Assembly (NCBI GenBank): GCA_002027195.1
Contig: MWJO01000044.1
Coordinates: forward strand, 1-58,655
Reading direction: 5' to 3'
Origin: Streptomyces sp. GKU 895
GTDB lineage: Bacteria > Actinomycetota > Actinomycetes > Streptomycetales > Streptomycetaceae
Length of the DNA: 58,655 bases
This document shows, piece after piece, positions 7,994 through 16,541 of this stretch; within the stretch, counting starts at the first letter, position 1, and each line of letters opens with the position of its first letter. Position numbers and translations under genes: made by a program. The notes below the pieces were generated by a model. It did no database searches and was not told the origin of the DNA. It worked only from the letters and a program-made list of their open reading frames with translations.

Positions 7994-9049
7994 GTGTCAT
8001 CCAGGCTAGAGGCCGAACATCTCTACAAGGTGTTCGGCAGACGACCGAGTGAGGCAGTCGAGAGGCTGCGCAGTGGAGCCGACCGGGAGGAGCTGCGCGC
8101 CGACGGCACGACCGCCGCCGTCATCGACGCCTCCTTCACCGTGGACCCGGGCCAGATCTTCGTCGTCATGGGCCTGTCCGGCTCCGGCAAGTCGACGCTG
8201 CTGCGCATGCTCAACGGGCTGCTGGAACCCACCGCGGGACAGGTCCGCTTCGACGGCCAGGACCTGACCGCCCTCGGCGCCCGCGACCTGCGCGAGGTCC
8301 GCGCCCGCAAGATCAGCATGGTCTTCCAGCACTTCGCGCTGTTCCCGCACCGCAGTGTCCTGGAGAACGCCGCCTACGGTCTCGCCGTCCAGGGCGTGGC
8401 CAAGGCCGAACGCGTCAAGCGTGCCACCGAGGCCCTGGAGCTGTGCGGCCTGGCCGGCTGGGAGAAGTCCTGGCCGGACGAGCTGTCGGGTGGCATGCAG
8501 CAGCGCGTCGGTCTCGCCCGCGCCCTGGCCACCGACGCCGACCTGCTGCTGATGGACGAGTCCTTCAGCGCCCTGGACCCGCTGATCCGCCGTGACATGC
8601 AGGACCAGCTGCTCACCCTCCAGCAGACCCTGAAGAAGACCATCGTCTTCATCACCCACGACCTCAACGAGGCCATGCGCCTCGGCGACCGCATCGCCGT
8701 CATGCGCGACGGCCGCATCGTCCAGAACGGCACCGCCGAGGACATCCTGGTCCGGCCCGCGAACGACTACGTCGCCTCCTTCACCAAGGACGTCGACCGC
8801 TCCCGGGTGCTCACGGCGTCCGCCGTCATGGACACCGACGTACGCGGCGACGAGACCGACTGCGGCTGTGCGAGCGACTGCGAGACCGTCACGCCCGACA
8901 CCCCGTTCGCGGAGCTCTGCGCCGTCAGCGCCCGGACGAGCCATCCGGTGGCCGTGCTGGACGAGGAGCGGCAGCTCGTCGGGGTGATCCCGGCGCAGCG
9001 GCTGATCGGCTTCCTCGGCGAGCAGGACGAGGAGGCCGCCCATGCCTAG
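7994..9049 (+). CDS. Glycine betaine/proline ABC transporter ATP-binding protein
   Basis: ATPase of an osmoprotectant importer (ProV/OpuAA type). The 351-residue protein opens with EAEHLYKVFGRRP, the usual start of the quaternary-amine class, followed by Walker A GLSGSGKST (about 59-67), MVFQHFALFPHR, signature LSGGMQQRVG (about 164) and Walker B LLLMDESFSALDPLIR. A C-terminal CBS-like part (about 270-345) may sense ionic strength, and its CGCASDCETV segment carries three Cys, which is unusual. The GTG at 7994 is preferred because AAGAGG lies 5 nt before it; an ATG at 7979 has no site. It overlaps the permease gene by 8 nt. Confidence 0.93.
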   Translation: MSSRLEAEHLYKVFGRRPSEAVERLRSGADREELRADGTTAAVIDASFTVDPGQIFVVMGLSGSGKSTLLRMLNGLLEPTAGQVRFDGQDLTALGARDLREVRARKISMVFQHFALFPHRSVLENAAYGLAVQGVAKAERVKRATEALELCGLAGWEKSWPDELSGGMQQRVGLARALATDADLLLMDESFSALDPLIRRDMQDQLLTLQQTLKKTIVFITHDLNEAMRLGDRIAVMRDGRIVQNGTAEDILVRPANDYVASFTKDVDRSRVLTASAVMDTDVRGDETDCGCASDCETVTPDTPFAELCAVSARTSHPVAVLDEERQLVGVIPAQRLIGFLGEQDEEAAHA

Positions 9050-11657
9050 GATTCCGCTCGGCGACTGGGTCAACGACGCCGTCGACTGGCTGCTCACCCA
9101 CATGGGCTGGCTCTTCGACTTCCTCAAGACCGTCTTCACCGGGACCTACGACGGCATCGACGCCGTCCTCCAGGCGCCCGAACCGCTGCTCCTCGCGGGC
9201 ATCTTCGCCGTGCTCGCCTTCTGGCTGCGCGGCACCACGGCCGGCCTCCTCACCTTCGCGGGGTTCGCCTTCATCGACTCCCTCGAACTGTGGGACGACG
9301 CGATGGTGACCCTCTCGCTCGTCCTCGTCGCCACGCTCATCGCGCTGCTGATCTCGGTGCCGGTGGGCATCTGGGCGGCCCGCTCCGAGCGGGTCGGCGC
9401 CCTGGTCCGGCCTGTGCTGGACTTCATGCAGACACTGCCCGCGATGATCTACCTCATCCCGGCGATCCTGTTCTTCGGCACCGGCGCCTCCGCGGGCATC
9501 GTCGCCACCCTGATCTTCGCGCTCGCCCCCGGCGTGCGGATGACCGAGCTGGGCATCCGCCAGGTCGACAAGGAACTGGTCGAGGCGGCCGAGGCGTTCG
9601 GCACGACTCCCCGGGACACCCTGCTGCGCGTCCAGCTCCCGCTCGCCCTGCCGACCGTCATGGCGGGCGTCAACCAGGTCATCATGCTGGGCCTGTCCAT
9701 GGCCGCGATCGCCGGCATGGTCGGCACCGGCGGCCTCGGCGGCCGGGTCAACGAGGCCATCGGCCAGCTCGACGTCGGCCTCGGCTCAGAGGCGGGCGTC
9801 GCGATCGTGATCCTCGCGATCTACCTCGACCGCATGACCGGCGCCCTCGGCACCCAGGTCTCCCCGCTGGGCCGCCGCGCCGCCGCCAGGGCCCGTGCCG
9901 CACAGGGGCTGAAGATCTGGTCGTACCGCCCCCGTCCCCAGGTCGCCGTGGTCGGCATCGTGATCCTGGCCCTCGTGGCCGGCGGCATGGGCATGTTCGC
10001 CGGCAAGGGCGACGGCGCCGTCCCCGTCGCCGACGGCAAGAACGTCGGCCAGGGCCAGAAGGTCCGCATCGGCTACGTCCCCTGGGACGACGGCGTCGCC
10101 TCCACCTGCCTGTGGAAGGAGGTCCTGGAGGAGCGCGGTTTCGAGGTCGAGGCCAAGCAGCTCGACGCGGGCCCCCTCTACACCTCCGTGGCCTCGGGCA
10201 ACGTCGACTTCATGACGGGCGCCTGGCTGCCGACGACCCACGAGCAGTACTGGAAGAAGTACGGCGACCGGCTCGACGACCTCGGCGCCTGGTACGACAA
10301 GACGTCCCTGGAGCTGAGCGTCCCGGCGTACATGAAGGGCGTCGACTCCCTCGACGACCTCAAGGGCAAGGCCTCCGAGTTCGACGGGAAGATCACCGGC
10401 ATCGAGTCCAGCGCCGGCGAGACGGCCCTGCTGAAGAGCAAGGTCCTCAAGGCGTACGGCCTGGACCAGGAGTACAAGGTCGTCGACAGCTCCACGCCCG
10501 CGATGCTCGCCGAGCTCAAGCGCGCGTACAGCAAGAAGGAGCCGATCGTCGTCACGCTCTGGTCGCCGCACTGGGCGTACAACGACTACGACCTGAAGAA
10601 GCTCAAGGACCCGAAGGGCGCGTGGGGTTCCGGTGACGGCATCCACACCGTCGCCCGCAAGGGCTTCGCCGCGAAGAACCCCGTCGTCGGCAAGTGGCTG
10701 AAGGACTTCAAGCTCGACGAGAAGCAGCTCACCAGCCTCGAAGCGGAGATCAACAAGGCGGGCAAGGGCGAGCAGCAGGACGCGGTCCGCAGCTGGCTCA
10801 AGAGCAATCCCGGCGTGGTCGACAAGCTGGCCCCGGTCGCGAAGACCGCGGCAACGCCTGCCGAGGCCAAGAACCCGATCGACGTCGCCTGGTTCCCCTG
10901 GGACGAGGACATCGCCGTCACCCACCTGTGGAAGAACGTCCTGGAGCGGCGCGGCTACAAGCTGAACCTGAAGCAGATGGACGTCGGCCCCGTCTACACC
11001 GGCCTCGCCTCCGGCGACCTCGATCTCAACTTCGACGCCTGGCTGCCGTACGCGCAGGCGAACTACTGGGAGAAGAGCAAGGACCACCTCGCCGACCTCG
11101 GCACCTGGTACGAACCGACCTCGCTGGAGGTCGCGGTCCCCTCGTACGTCAAGGGCATCACGTCCTACGAGGACCTCAAGGGCAAGGCCGACCTCTTCGA
11201 CGGGAAGATCATCGGCATCGAACCGGGCACCGGCGAGATGAACCTCCTGAAGAACAAGGTCCTGCCCGGCTACGGCCTGGACAAGGAGTACGACGTCGTC
11301 GACGGCTCCACGCCCGCGATGCTCACCGAGCTCAAGCGCGCGTACGCCGAGAAGAAGCCGGTCGCCGTCGTGCTCTGGTCGCCGCACTGGGCGTACAGCC
11401 GGTACGACCTCACCAAGCTGAAGGACGGCAAGAAGCTCTTCGGCGAGGGGAACACGATCCGCACGATCGCCAACGAGAAGTTCCCTGAGCAGTATCCGCA
11501 GCTCACCAAGTGGATCAAGGGCTTCCATCTGAGCGAGGGCGAGCTCGGCACCCTGGAGGGCGAGATCAACGCGCGCGGCCAGGGCCACGAGGACGAGGCC
11601 GTCGACGCCTGGCTGAAGAAGCACCCGGACGTCGTGGAGCGGATGACACCGCGATAA
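9042..11657 (+). CDS. Glycine betaine ABC transporter: permease fused to two substrate-binding domains
   Basis: An 871-residue fusion. Residues 1-300 form the permease, with helices around FLSLVLVATLIALLI-like segments, FMQTLPAMIYLIPAILFFG and the coupling loop EAAEAFGTTPRDTLLRVQLPLA. After a transmembrane segment (about 305-325), two homologous OpuAC-type binding domains follow, starting near residues 340 (RIGYVPWDDGVAST) and 611 (DVAWFPWDEDIAVT). Each contains a WLPxxxxxYW motif and LWSPHWAY, whose Trp and Tyr residues typically form the aromatic cage for the quaternary ammonium group. The binding domains stay tethered outside the cell, so no lipoprotein is needed. Works with the upstream ATPase. 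No frameshift seen. Confidence 0.93.
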   Translation: MPRIPLGDWVNDAVDWLLTHMGWLFDFLKTVFTGTYDGIDAVLQAPEPLLLAGIFAVLAFWLRGTTAGLLTFAGFAFIDSLELWDDAMVTLSLVLVATLIALLISVPVGIWAARSERVGALVRPVLDFMQTLPAMIYLIPAILFFGTGASAGIVATLIFALAPGVRMTELGIRQVDKELVEAAEAFGTTPRDTLLRVQLPLALPTVMAGVNQVIMLGLSMAAIAGMVGTGGLGGRVNEAIGQLDVGLGSEAGVAIVILAIYLDRMTGALGTQVSPLGRRAAARARAAQGLKIWSYRPRPQVAVVGIVILALVAGGMGMFAGKGDGAVPVADGKNVGQGQKVRIGYVPWDDGVASTCLWKEVLEERGFEVEAKQLDAGPLYTSVASGNVDFMTGAWLPTTHEQYWKKYGDRLDDLGAWYDKTSLELSVPAYMKGVDSLDDLKGKASEFDGKITGIESSAGETALLKSKVLKAYGLDQEYKVVDSSTPAMLAELKRAYSKKEPIVVTLWSPHWAYNDYDLKKLKDPKGAWGSGDGIHTVARKGFAAKNPVVGKWLKDFKLDEKQLTSLEAEINKAGKGEQQDAVRSWLKSNPGVVDKLAPVAKTAATPAEAKNPIDVAWFPWDEDIAVTHLWKNVLERRGYKLNLKQMDVGPVYTGLASGDLDLNFDAWLPYAQANYWEKSKDHLADLGTWYEPTSLEVAVPSYVKGITSYEDLKGKADLFDGKIIGIEPGTGEMNLLKNKVLPGYGLDKEYDVVDGSTPAMLTELKRAYAEKKPVAVVLWSPHWAYSRYDLTKLKDGKKLFGEGNTIRTIANEKFPEQYPQLTKWIKGFHLSEGELGTLEGEINARGQGHEDEAVDAWLKKHPDVVERMTPR

Positions 11658-11939
11658 GCGCGACGAAAAGAAATCGGACAACCACATACAGCTACGTCGT
11701 CACCTGAGCCTCATCCGGCCGTCGTGGTCAGGCCGTTCGTCCTGACGGAGGAATCCCCTCACACGGCGGCCGGAGAGCTGATCTACTGGCTTGAGTTGGC
11801 GAGATCGCCCACACCCGCTTTACGGCAATGTGACGGGCGCATGAAACGGTTTGCCGAACATGCGTAGGGTGCAGACAACTCAACAGAGACATGTTCAGCC
11901 ACCGATGCCGAGCGACGAGCGAAGGAGGGAGCCGGAGCG
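11658..11939. promoter_or_regulatory. Intergenic region with inverted repeat before the XRE-cupin regulator
   Basis: No gene seen in these 282 bases. An exact 8-bp inverted repeat, TTGAGTTG (11791-11798) and CAACTCAA (11876-11883), brackets the likely promoter zone of the downstream regulator and could be two half-sites for autoregulation. A ribosome-binding site GAAGGAGGGAGCCGGAGCG-like stretch precedes the ATG at 11940. Confidence 0.35.
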
Positions 11940-12512
11940 ATGGGCGACCACAAAGAACAGCCCCTGCGGGTGGGCGCGGCCGTACGGCGGCGGCGTCGCG
12001 CGCTGGAGCTCACCCTCGCCGTCGTGGCCGAGCGCAGCGGCCTGTCCGTCCCCTTCCTGAGCCAGATTGAGAACGAGCGGGCGCGCCCCAGCACCAGCTC
12101 CCTGGAGAAGGTCGCGGACGCCCTGCGCACCACCGCCGTCGAACTCCTCGCCGCCGCCGACCCGGCGTGCAGCGTCGACGTCGTGCGCGCCGACGACCCC
12201 GAGCCGGCGACGCCCGGCCCCCGGGCCCGTTCCCTGGTGCGCGGTCATCACCAGATGCACGCCCAGGAGTTCACCGGCGACCATGACGCGGGCCGTGAAT
12301 TCCAGTACCGCAACGACCAGTTGATGTACGTCGCCGACGGCGCGGTGGAGATCGAGGCGGAGGGCCGGGCGTACCGGCTCGGTCGCGGCGACACGCTCTA
12401 CCTCACCGGCGGGGTCAGGCACCGCTGGCGGGCGACCGTGTCGGACACCCGGCTGGTCGTCGTCGCCGTCGCGGAACACATCGAGGCGGTCCAGGACCGG
12501 CGGCGCCCGTGA
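11940..12512 (+). CDS. XRE-family regulator with C-terminal cupin domain
   Basis: A 190-residue transcription factor. An N-terminal helix-turn-helix (about 11-66: VGAAVRRRRRALELTL, ERSGLSVPFLSQIENERARPS) is followed by a small-molecule-sensing cupin barrel (about 110-180: QLMYVADGAVEIEAEGRAYRLGRGDTLYLTGGVRHRW). Such proteins commonly control amino acid, amine or osmolyte metabolism. Its place downstream of the betaine transporter suggests a link, but it may control other genes. It shares 4 nt (GTGA) with the next gene, so the two are translationally coupled. Confidence 0.9.
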   Translation: MGDHKEQPLRVGAAVRRRRRALELTLAVVAERSGLSVPFLSQIENERARPSTSSLEKVADALRTTAVELLAAADPACSVDVVRADDPEPATPGPRARSLVRGHHQMHAQEFTGDHDAGREFQYRNDQLMYVADGAVEIEAEGRAYRLGRGDTLYLTGGVRHRWRATVSDTRLVVVAVAEHIEAVQDRRRP

Positions 12513-13228
12513 GGGTCGTCTCCCTCGTCCCGTCCCTGACGGAGGCGGTGGCCGAGACCGTGCCCGGCGCGCTGGTCGGCGTCACCGACTGGTGCACGCA
12601 TCCGGCCGGCCTGGACGTGAGCAGGATCGGCGGCACGAAGAACCCCAAGCTCGACCGGATCCTCGACCTCGCCCCCGACCTGGTGATCGCCAACGAGGAG
12701 GAGAACCGCGCTCCCGACCTGGCAGCCCTGCGCGAGGCGGGCGTGGAGGTCCTGGTGACCGAGGTGCGCACGGTCCCGCAGGCCTTCTCGGAGCTGGCGC
12801 GGGTGCTGGCGGCCTGCGGCGCGCCGGCCCGGCCGCGCTGGCTGGACGAGGCGGAGCGGACCTGGGCGACGCTGCCGCCCCCGCAGGCCCGGGCACGGGC
12901 CGTCGTACCGATCTGGCGCCGCCCGTGGATGGTGCTGGGCCGGGACACCTTCGCGGGCGACGTGCTGGCCCGCCTGGGCGTGGACCACCTGTACGCGACC
13001 CACGCCGACCGTTATCCCCGCATCCCCCTGCCCGAGTTGCGGGCCTCGCGCCCCGACCTGGTGGTCCTGCCGGACGAGCCGTACGCCTTCACGGCGGACG
13101 ACGGCCCGGAGGCGTTCCCCGGCATCCCCTGCGCCCTGGTCAGCGGCCGGCACCTGACCTGGTACGGCCCCTCCCTCAGGGAAGCGCCACCGGCACTGGC
13201 CGAGGCCCTGCGAGCAGCTCGCCGCTGA
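12509..13228 (+). CDS. Helical-backbone metal-receptor-like protein (cobalamin/siderophore-binding fold) without signal peptide
   Basis: A 239-residue protein of the BtuF/FhuD fold. It starts RVVSLVPSLTEAVAE and continues DRILDLAPDLVIANEEENR, the typical PSxTE and APDLV motifs. It has no signal peptide or lipobox, so it should be cytoplasmic, unlike genuine uptake receptors. Versions of this kind occur in many actinobacteria and their role is unknown; vitamin B12 or metal-chelate binding is the likely activity. Its 3' end overlaps the convergent transporter gene by 53 nt. Confidence 0.8.
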   Translation: MRVVSLVPSLTEAVAETVPGALVGVTDWCTHPAGLDVSRIGGTKNPKLDRILDLAPDLVIANEEENRAPDLAALREAGVEVLVTEVRTVPQAFSELARVLAACGAPARPRWLDEAERTWATLPPPQARARAVVPIWRRPWMVLGRDTFAGDVLARLGVDHLYATHADRYPRIPLPELRASRPDLVVLPDEPYAFTADDGPEAFPGIPCALVSGRHLTWYGPSLREAPPALAEALRAARR

Positions 13229-14318
13229 CGAGCCCCCGTACGGTGTGCAGGGCGGCGACACCCCAGGCGGCGACGAGGACGGCGTACAGCCCGATCGCGA
13301 GCCATGCGAAGGCGGCCAGCCCGGTGTGCCGGGCCAGCCCCTCCGCCCCGGTGACGCAGGTCCCCACGGGGAACGTGAACGCCCACCAGGTCATCGCGAA
13401 CCTCATGCCCGCCCGGCGGGCCCGCACGACGTGGGCGACGGCGAGCGCGAACCAGAGCAGGGCGAAGCCCATGACGGGGACACCGTAGAGCACGGCGAGG
13501 ACCGAGAAGCCGCCGCCGTACGGGGCGGGTACGACACCGGGGGCGACGTCCGCGAACTTGTTGACGGCGGTGGTGGACTGCCCGAGCGGGCCGAGGACGA
13601 GGAACAGGGTCGGGGTGAGGGCGAGCGGCAGCGGCCCGCCGGTGATCAGCCGGCCGAACACGAGGGGCAGCATGAGCAGTGTCGCGAGCAGCGAGAGCCC
13701 GAACAGGGCGACGCAGGCCAGCAGCAGGGTCTCCCGGGCCTGACCGGCGGGCAGATGCGGCACCAGGAGCGGGCCGAGCGCCGCGGACACCATCGGCGCG
13801 ACGAGCGGCAGCAGCCATACGGGGGTCGCCTGTCCCGGCTCGATGCGATGGCGTACGGCCATCAGGTACGGGACCGCGACGGCGGCCGCGAGTCCGACCG
13901 CCGTTCCGGCGGTGAACAGCACGGCGTCGAGCACCACCGCCGCCTCGGTCCCGATCCAGTCCGCGCCGACGGTGAGGGCTCCGCCGCCGACGGCGAGCAG
14001 GGCCATGGCCAGGCAGCCGTAGAAGGGCGCCATCGCGGGGTCGAGGAGGTGGGCGCGGGCCTGGTCGCGGTGGTGCGTCCAGTGCAGGGCGCGGGCGCCG
14101 AGGAGGGCGAGCAGGACGACGAGCGAGAGCGCCCAGACGCCGGTGAGGGCGGGGCGCAGACCGGGGACGGAGACCGGGAGCGCGGCTCCGGCGGTGGCGA
14201 CGACGGCGGTGCCCATGACGGTGGCGTACCAGTTCGGTCCGAGGTGACGGACGGCTGTGGCGCGCGGGGGACGTGCGGTGGCACGGACGGGGTGGAGAGG
14301 CTGGGCTGCGGTGACCAT
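13176..14318 (-). CDS. TDT/SLAC1-family transporter (C4-dicarboxylate/tellurite/sulfite type)
   Basis: A 380-residue membrane protein with about ten hydrophobic segments. The opening LGPNWYATVMGTAVVATA matches the family start (GPxWFxxxMGTG), and later GPLGQSTTAVNKFAD and MRFAMTWWAFTFPVGTC are typical. Members export sulfite or dicarboxylates or act as anion channels; the substrate here is unknown. The start is the ATG at 14318 (MVTAAQPLHPV), since the longer open frame runs antisense into the LysR gene. Divergent from that regulator across 70 bp, so likely its target. Confidence 0.88.
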   Translation of the reverse strand: MVTAAQPLHPVRATARPPRATAVRHLGPNWYATVMGTAVVATAGAALPVSVPGLRPALTGVWALSLVVLLALLGARALHWTHHRDQARAHLLDPAMAPFYGCLAMALLAVGGGALTVGADWIGTEAAVVLDAVLFTAGTAVGLAAAVAVPYLMAVRHRIEPGQATPVWLLPLVAPMVSAALGPLLVPHLPAGQARETLLLACVALFGLSLLATLLMLPLVFGRLITGGPLPLALTPTLFLVLGPLGQSTTAVNKFADVAPGVVPAPYGGGFSVLAVLYGVPVMGFALLWFALAVAHVVRARRAGMRFAMTWWAFTFPVGTCVTGAEGLARHTGLAAFAWLAIGLYAVLVAAWGVAALHTVRGLVSGELLAGPRPVPVALP

Positions 14319-14366
14319 GCTTCGAGCGTCGCCCGGTTCGGCGCTCCCCACCAGGGACGGTCTTTC

Positions 14367-14378
14367 TATGGGCACATA
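14367..14378. promoter_or_regulatory. Candidate LysR operator in the divergent promoter region
   Basis: TATGGGCACATA, a dyad TATG-n4-CATA, lies 10 bp before the LysR start and about 50 bp before the divergent transporter start. This AT-richer block is the only one in the 70-bp gap. LysR sites often have the form T-n11-A with short dyads, so this is a plausible autoregulatory and target site. Confidence 0.45.
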
Positions 14379-14388
14379 AACTGGGCTT

Positions 14389-15320
14389 ATGAGCAGTGCG
14401 CAGCATGATCCCTCGCCGTCCCTGGTCGCCTCCTCCCTGGCGCACCGGGTGCCGGACCTCGGGGCGCTGGAGCTGCTGCTCGCGGTGGCGCGGCTCGGCA
14501 GTCTCGGGGCGGCGGCCCGCGAGGTCGGCATCACCCAGCCCGCGGCGAGCAGCCGTATCCGGTCCATGGAACGCCAGCTGGGCGTCGCGCTGGTGGACCG
14601 CTCACCCCGCGGTTCCCGGCTGACGGACGCCGGGGCGCTGGTCACGGACTGGGCGCGGCGGATCGTGGAGGCGGCGGAGGCGTTCGACGCGGGCGCACAG
14701 GCGCTGCGGGACCGGCGGGACTCGCGGCTGCGGGTGGCGGCGAGCATGACGATCGCGGAGTACCTGCTGCCGGGCTGGCTCCTGGCCCTGCGCGCCCAAC
14801 GCCCCGACACCGCGGTGTCGTTGCTGGCCGGCAACTCCGCGGCGGTCGCGGCACGCCTGCTGTCCGACGAGGCGGACCTCGGCTTCGTTGAGGGGCTCAC
14901 GGTCCCGACGGGCCTCGACTCGGTCGTCATCGCCCACGACCGTCTCATCGTCGTCACGGCCCCGGCCCACCCGTGGGCCCGCCGCAGGCGCCCGCTGGCG
15001 GCCGAGGAGCTGGCGTCGACGCCGCTCATCCTGCGGGAGAAGGGGTCGGGGACGCGGCAGGTGCTGGACGCGGCGCTGGGCGGTCTGGCCCGTCCGCTGA
15101 TCGAGTTGTCGTCCACCACCGCGGTGAAGGCGGCGGCGGTGAGCGGGGCGGGCCGTCGGTGCTGAGCGAGTTGGCGGTGGGGGAGGAGCTGGCGATGCGC
15201 CGGCTGGTGCGGGTCCCGGTGGAGGGCGTGTCCCTGGCCCGCGACCTACGGGCGGTGTGGCCGACGGGGCATCGGCCGGTGGGACCGGCACGGGAGCTGT
15301 TGTCGCTGACGCGGGGGTAG
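14389..15320 (+). CDS. LysR-family transcriptional regulator (frameshifted)
   Basis: The N-terminal 65 residues form the LysR helix-turn-helix (LGALELLLAVARLGSLGAAA, GITQPAASSRIRSMERQLG, LVDRSPRGSRLT), followed by the effector-binding domain (RLRVAASMTIAEYLLPGWLL, LGFVEGL, PLILREKGSGTRQVL). The first frame ends at 15165 just after VKAAAVSGAG. The usual ending continues in another frame (PSVLSELAVGEELAMRRLVRV) to 15320. Adding one G near 15150 restores the protein at about 310 residues. It probably controls the divergent TDT transporter. Confidence 0.88.
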
Positions 15321-15344
15321 GGCTTTTCTCGCCCCCGCCGCCCT

Positions 15345-15535
15345 TACCCGTTCCCATCCTCCAGGGGCTGCCGCCCCTTCGACCCCGCTCCCAGGGGGCT
15401 CTGCCCCCTGGACCCCCGCTCTTCAAACGCGGAGGGGCTGACCAACCAGCCCGTCCGGCGTTTGAAGACGAGGCCCTTTCGGGGCCGAAGCGGGGGTCTG
15501 GGGGCGGCAGCCCCAGTGATGGGACGGGTAGGGGT
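15345..15535. repeat. Intergenic inverted-repeat element of the Streptomyces type
   Basis: A long, imperfect foldback. Left-arm blocks CCAGGGGGCTCTGCCCCCTG, GACCCCCGCT and CAAACGCGGAGGGGCTG pair with right-arm blocks CAGCCCGTCCGGCGTTTG, AGCGGGGGTC and GGGGGCGGCAGCCCC. Elements with these exact words (CCGTCCGGCGTTTGA, GGGGCCGAAGCGGGGGTC) recur between genes in many Streptomyces genomes. It separates the LysR gene from the phosphotransferase and may act as a terminator. It encodes no protein. Confidence 0.75.
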
Positions 15536-15588
15536 GGCGAGGCGAAAACCCTTGGTGCGCAACCCCCTCCCACCTGCACCATTCCCCC

Positions 15589-16541
15589 ATGTCACCCACC
15601 GCCCCCGCCCCGCCCGCCGCAGGCTCCGTACCCCCTGGGAAGAACTCCCGGCGCACGTCCAGGCCGCCGTCGTCGACCTCCTCGGCGCCCCCGTCCACCC
15701 ATGCCACCACCCAACCCGGCGGCTTCTCCCCCGGGCACCGCCGCCCGCGTCCGCACCGCCCACGGCCACCGAGCCTTCGTGAAGGCCGTCAGCGCGCAGA
15801 CCAACGCCACGAGCCCGGTCTTCCACCGCCGCGAGGCCCGCCACACCGCCGCGCTCCCGCCCACCGTCCCCGCACCCCGTCTCCTCGGCACCTACGACGA
15901 CGGGACCTGGACGGTCCTGGTGCTCGAGGACATCGAAGGGCGCCAGCCCCACGTCCCTTGGCGGCGACCGGAGTTGCACCGCGTCCTCGACGCGGTGGCC
16001 GACCTCTCCGACGCCCTCACCCCGTCCCCCGTGCCCGACGCACCCCTCGCCGCCGACGCACTCGCCGATCAGTTCGACGGCTGGGAACGGCTCTCGGCGG
16101 AGCCGACCCCTGACGGCCTGGACCCTTGGACCGCCGAGCACCTCCCGGCACTCGCCGAACTTGCCACCCCCTGGCCCGAGGCCGTCACCGGCGACACCCT
16201 CGCCCACGGCGACCTCCGCGCCGACAACATGCTGCTCACCGAAGACGACCGCGTCGTCTTCGTCGACTGGCCGCACGTCGTCCGGGGCGCCCCCTGGCTG
16301 GACCTGCTGCTCATGCCTCCGTGCGGCCAGGGCCCAGGGCGCCGACCCGGAGGAGCTGTTCGCCACGCATCCCCTCGGCCGCGCCGCTGACCCGGACGCC
16401 GTCACCGCCGCCCTCGCGGGCCTGGCCGGCTACTTCGTCCACCGCTCGCTCCAGCCCCCGCCGCCGGGCATCCCCACGGTCCGCGCCTTCCAACGCGCCC
16501 AGGGCGAGGCGGCCTTGGCCTGGCTCAGGAAGCGGCGGTGA
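15589..16541 (+). pseudogene. Aminoglycoside-phosphotransferase-like kinase, broken by several frameshifts
   Basis: The middle (about 15735-16315) reads cleanly as an APH-fold kinase: GHRAFVKAVSAQTN with the ATP-binding Lys, WTVLVLEDIEGRQPH, and the catalytic loop GDTLAHGDLRADNMLL followed by VVFVDWPHV. The C-terminus continues in another frame from about 16325 (RAQGADPEELFATHPLG to AWLRKRR). The N-terminus is spread over three frames (MSPTAPAPPAAG, then WEELPAHVQAAVVDLLGAPV, then ATTQPGGFSPG, then TAARVRTA), so at least four indels are needed. Catalytic residues survive, so this is either a decaying gene or a poorly sequenced one. The real substrate of such kinases is often not an antibiotic. 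It overlaps the convergent amidase gene by 17 nt. Confidence 0.75.

Noticed and set aside
9786..11687. 633-codon minus-strand frame opposite the betaine transporter
   Set aside because: Low-complexity Leu/Val/Asp/Gly composition and full overlap with an intact transporter gene.
14319..15119. N-terminal extension of the TDT transporter frame antisense to lysR
   Set aside because: The extension has no membrane or family features, and the family N-terminus (GPNWYATVMG) begins shortly after the ATG at 14318.
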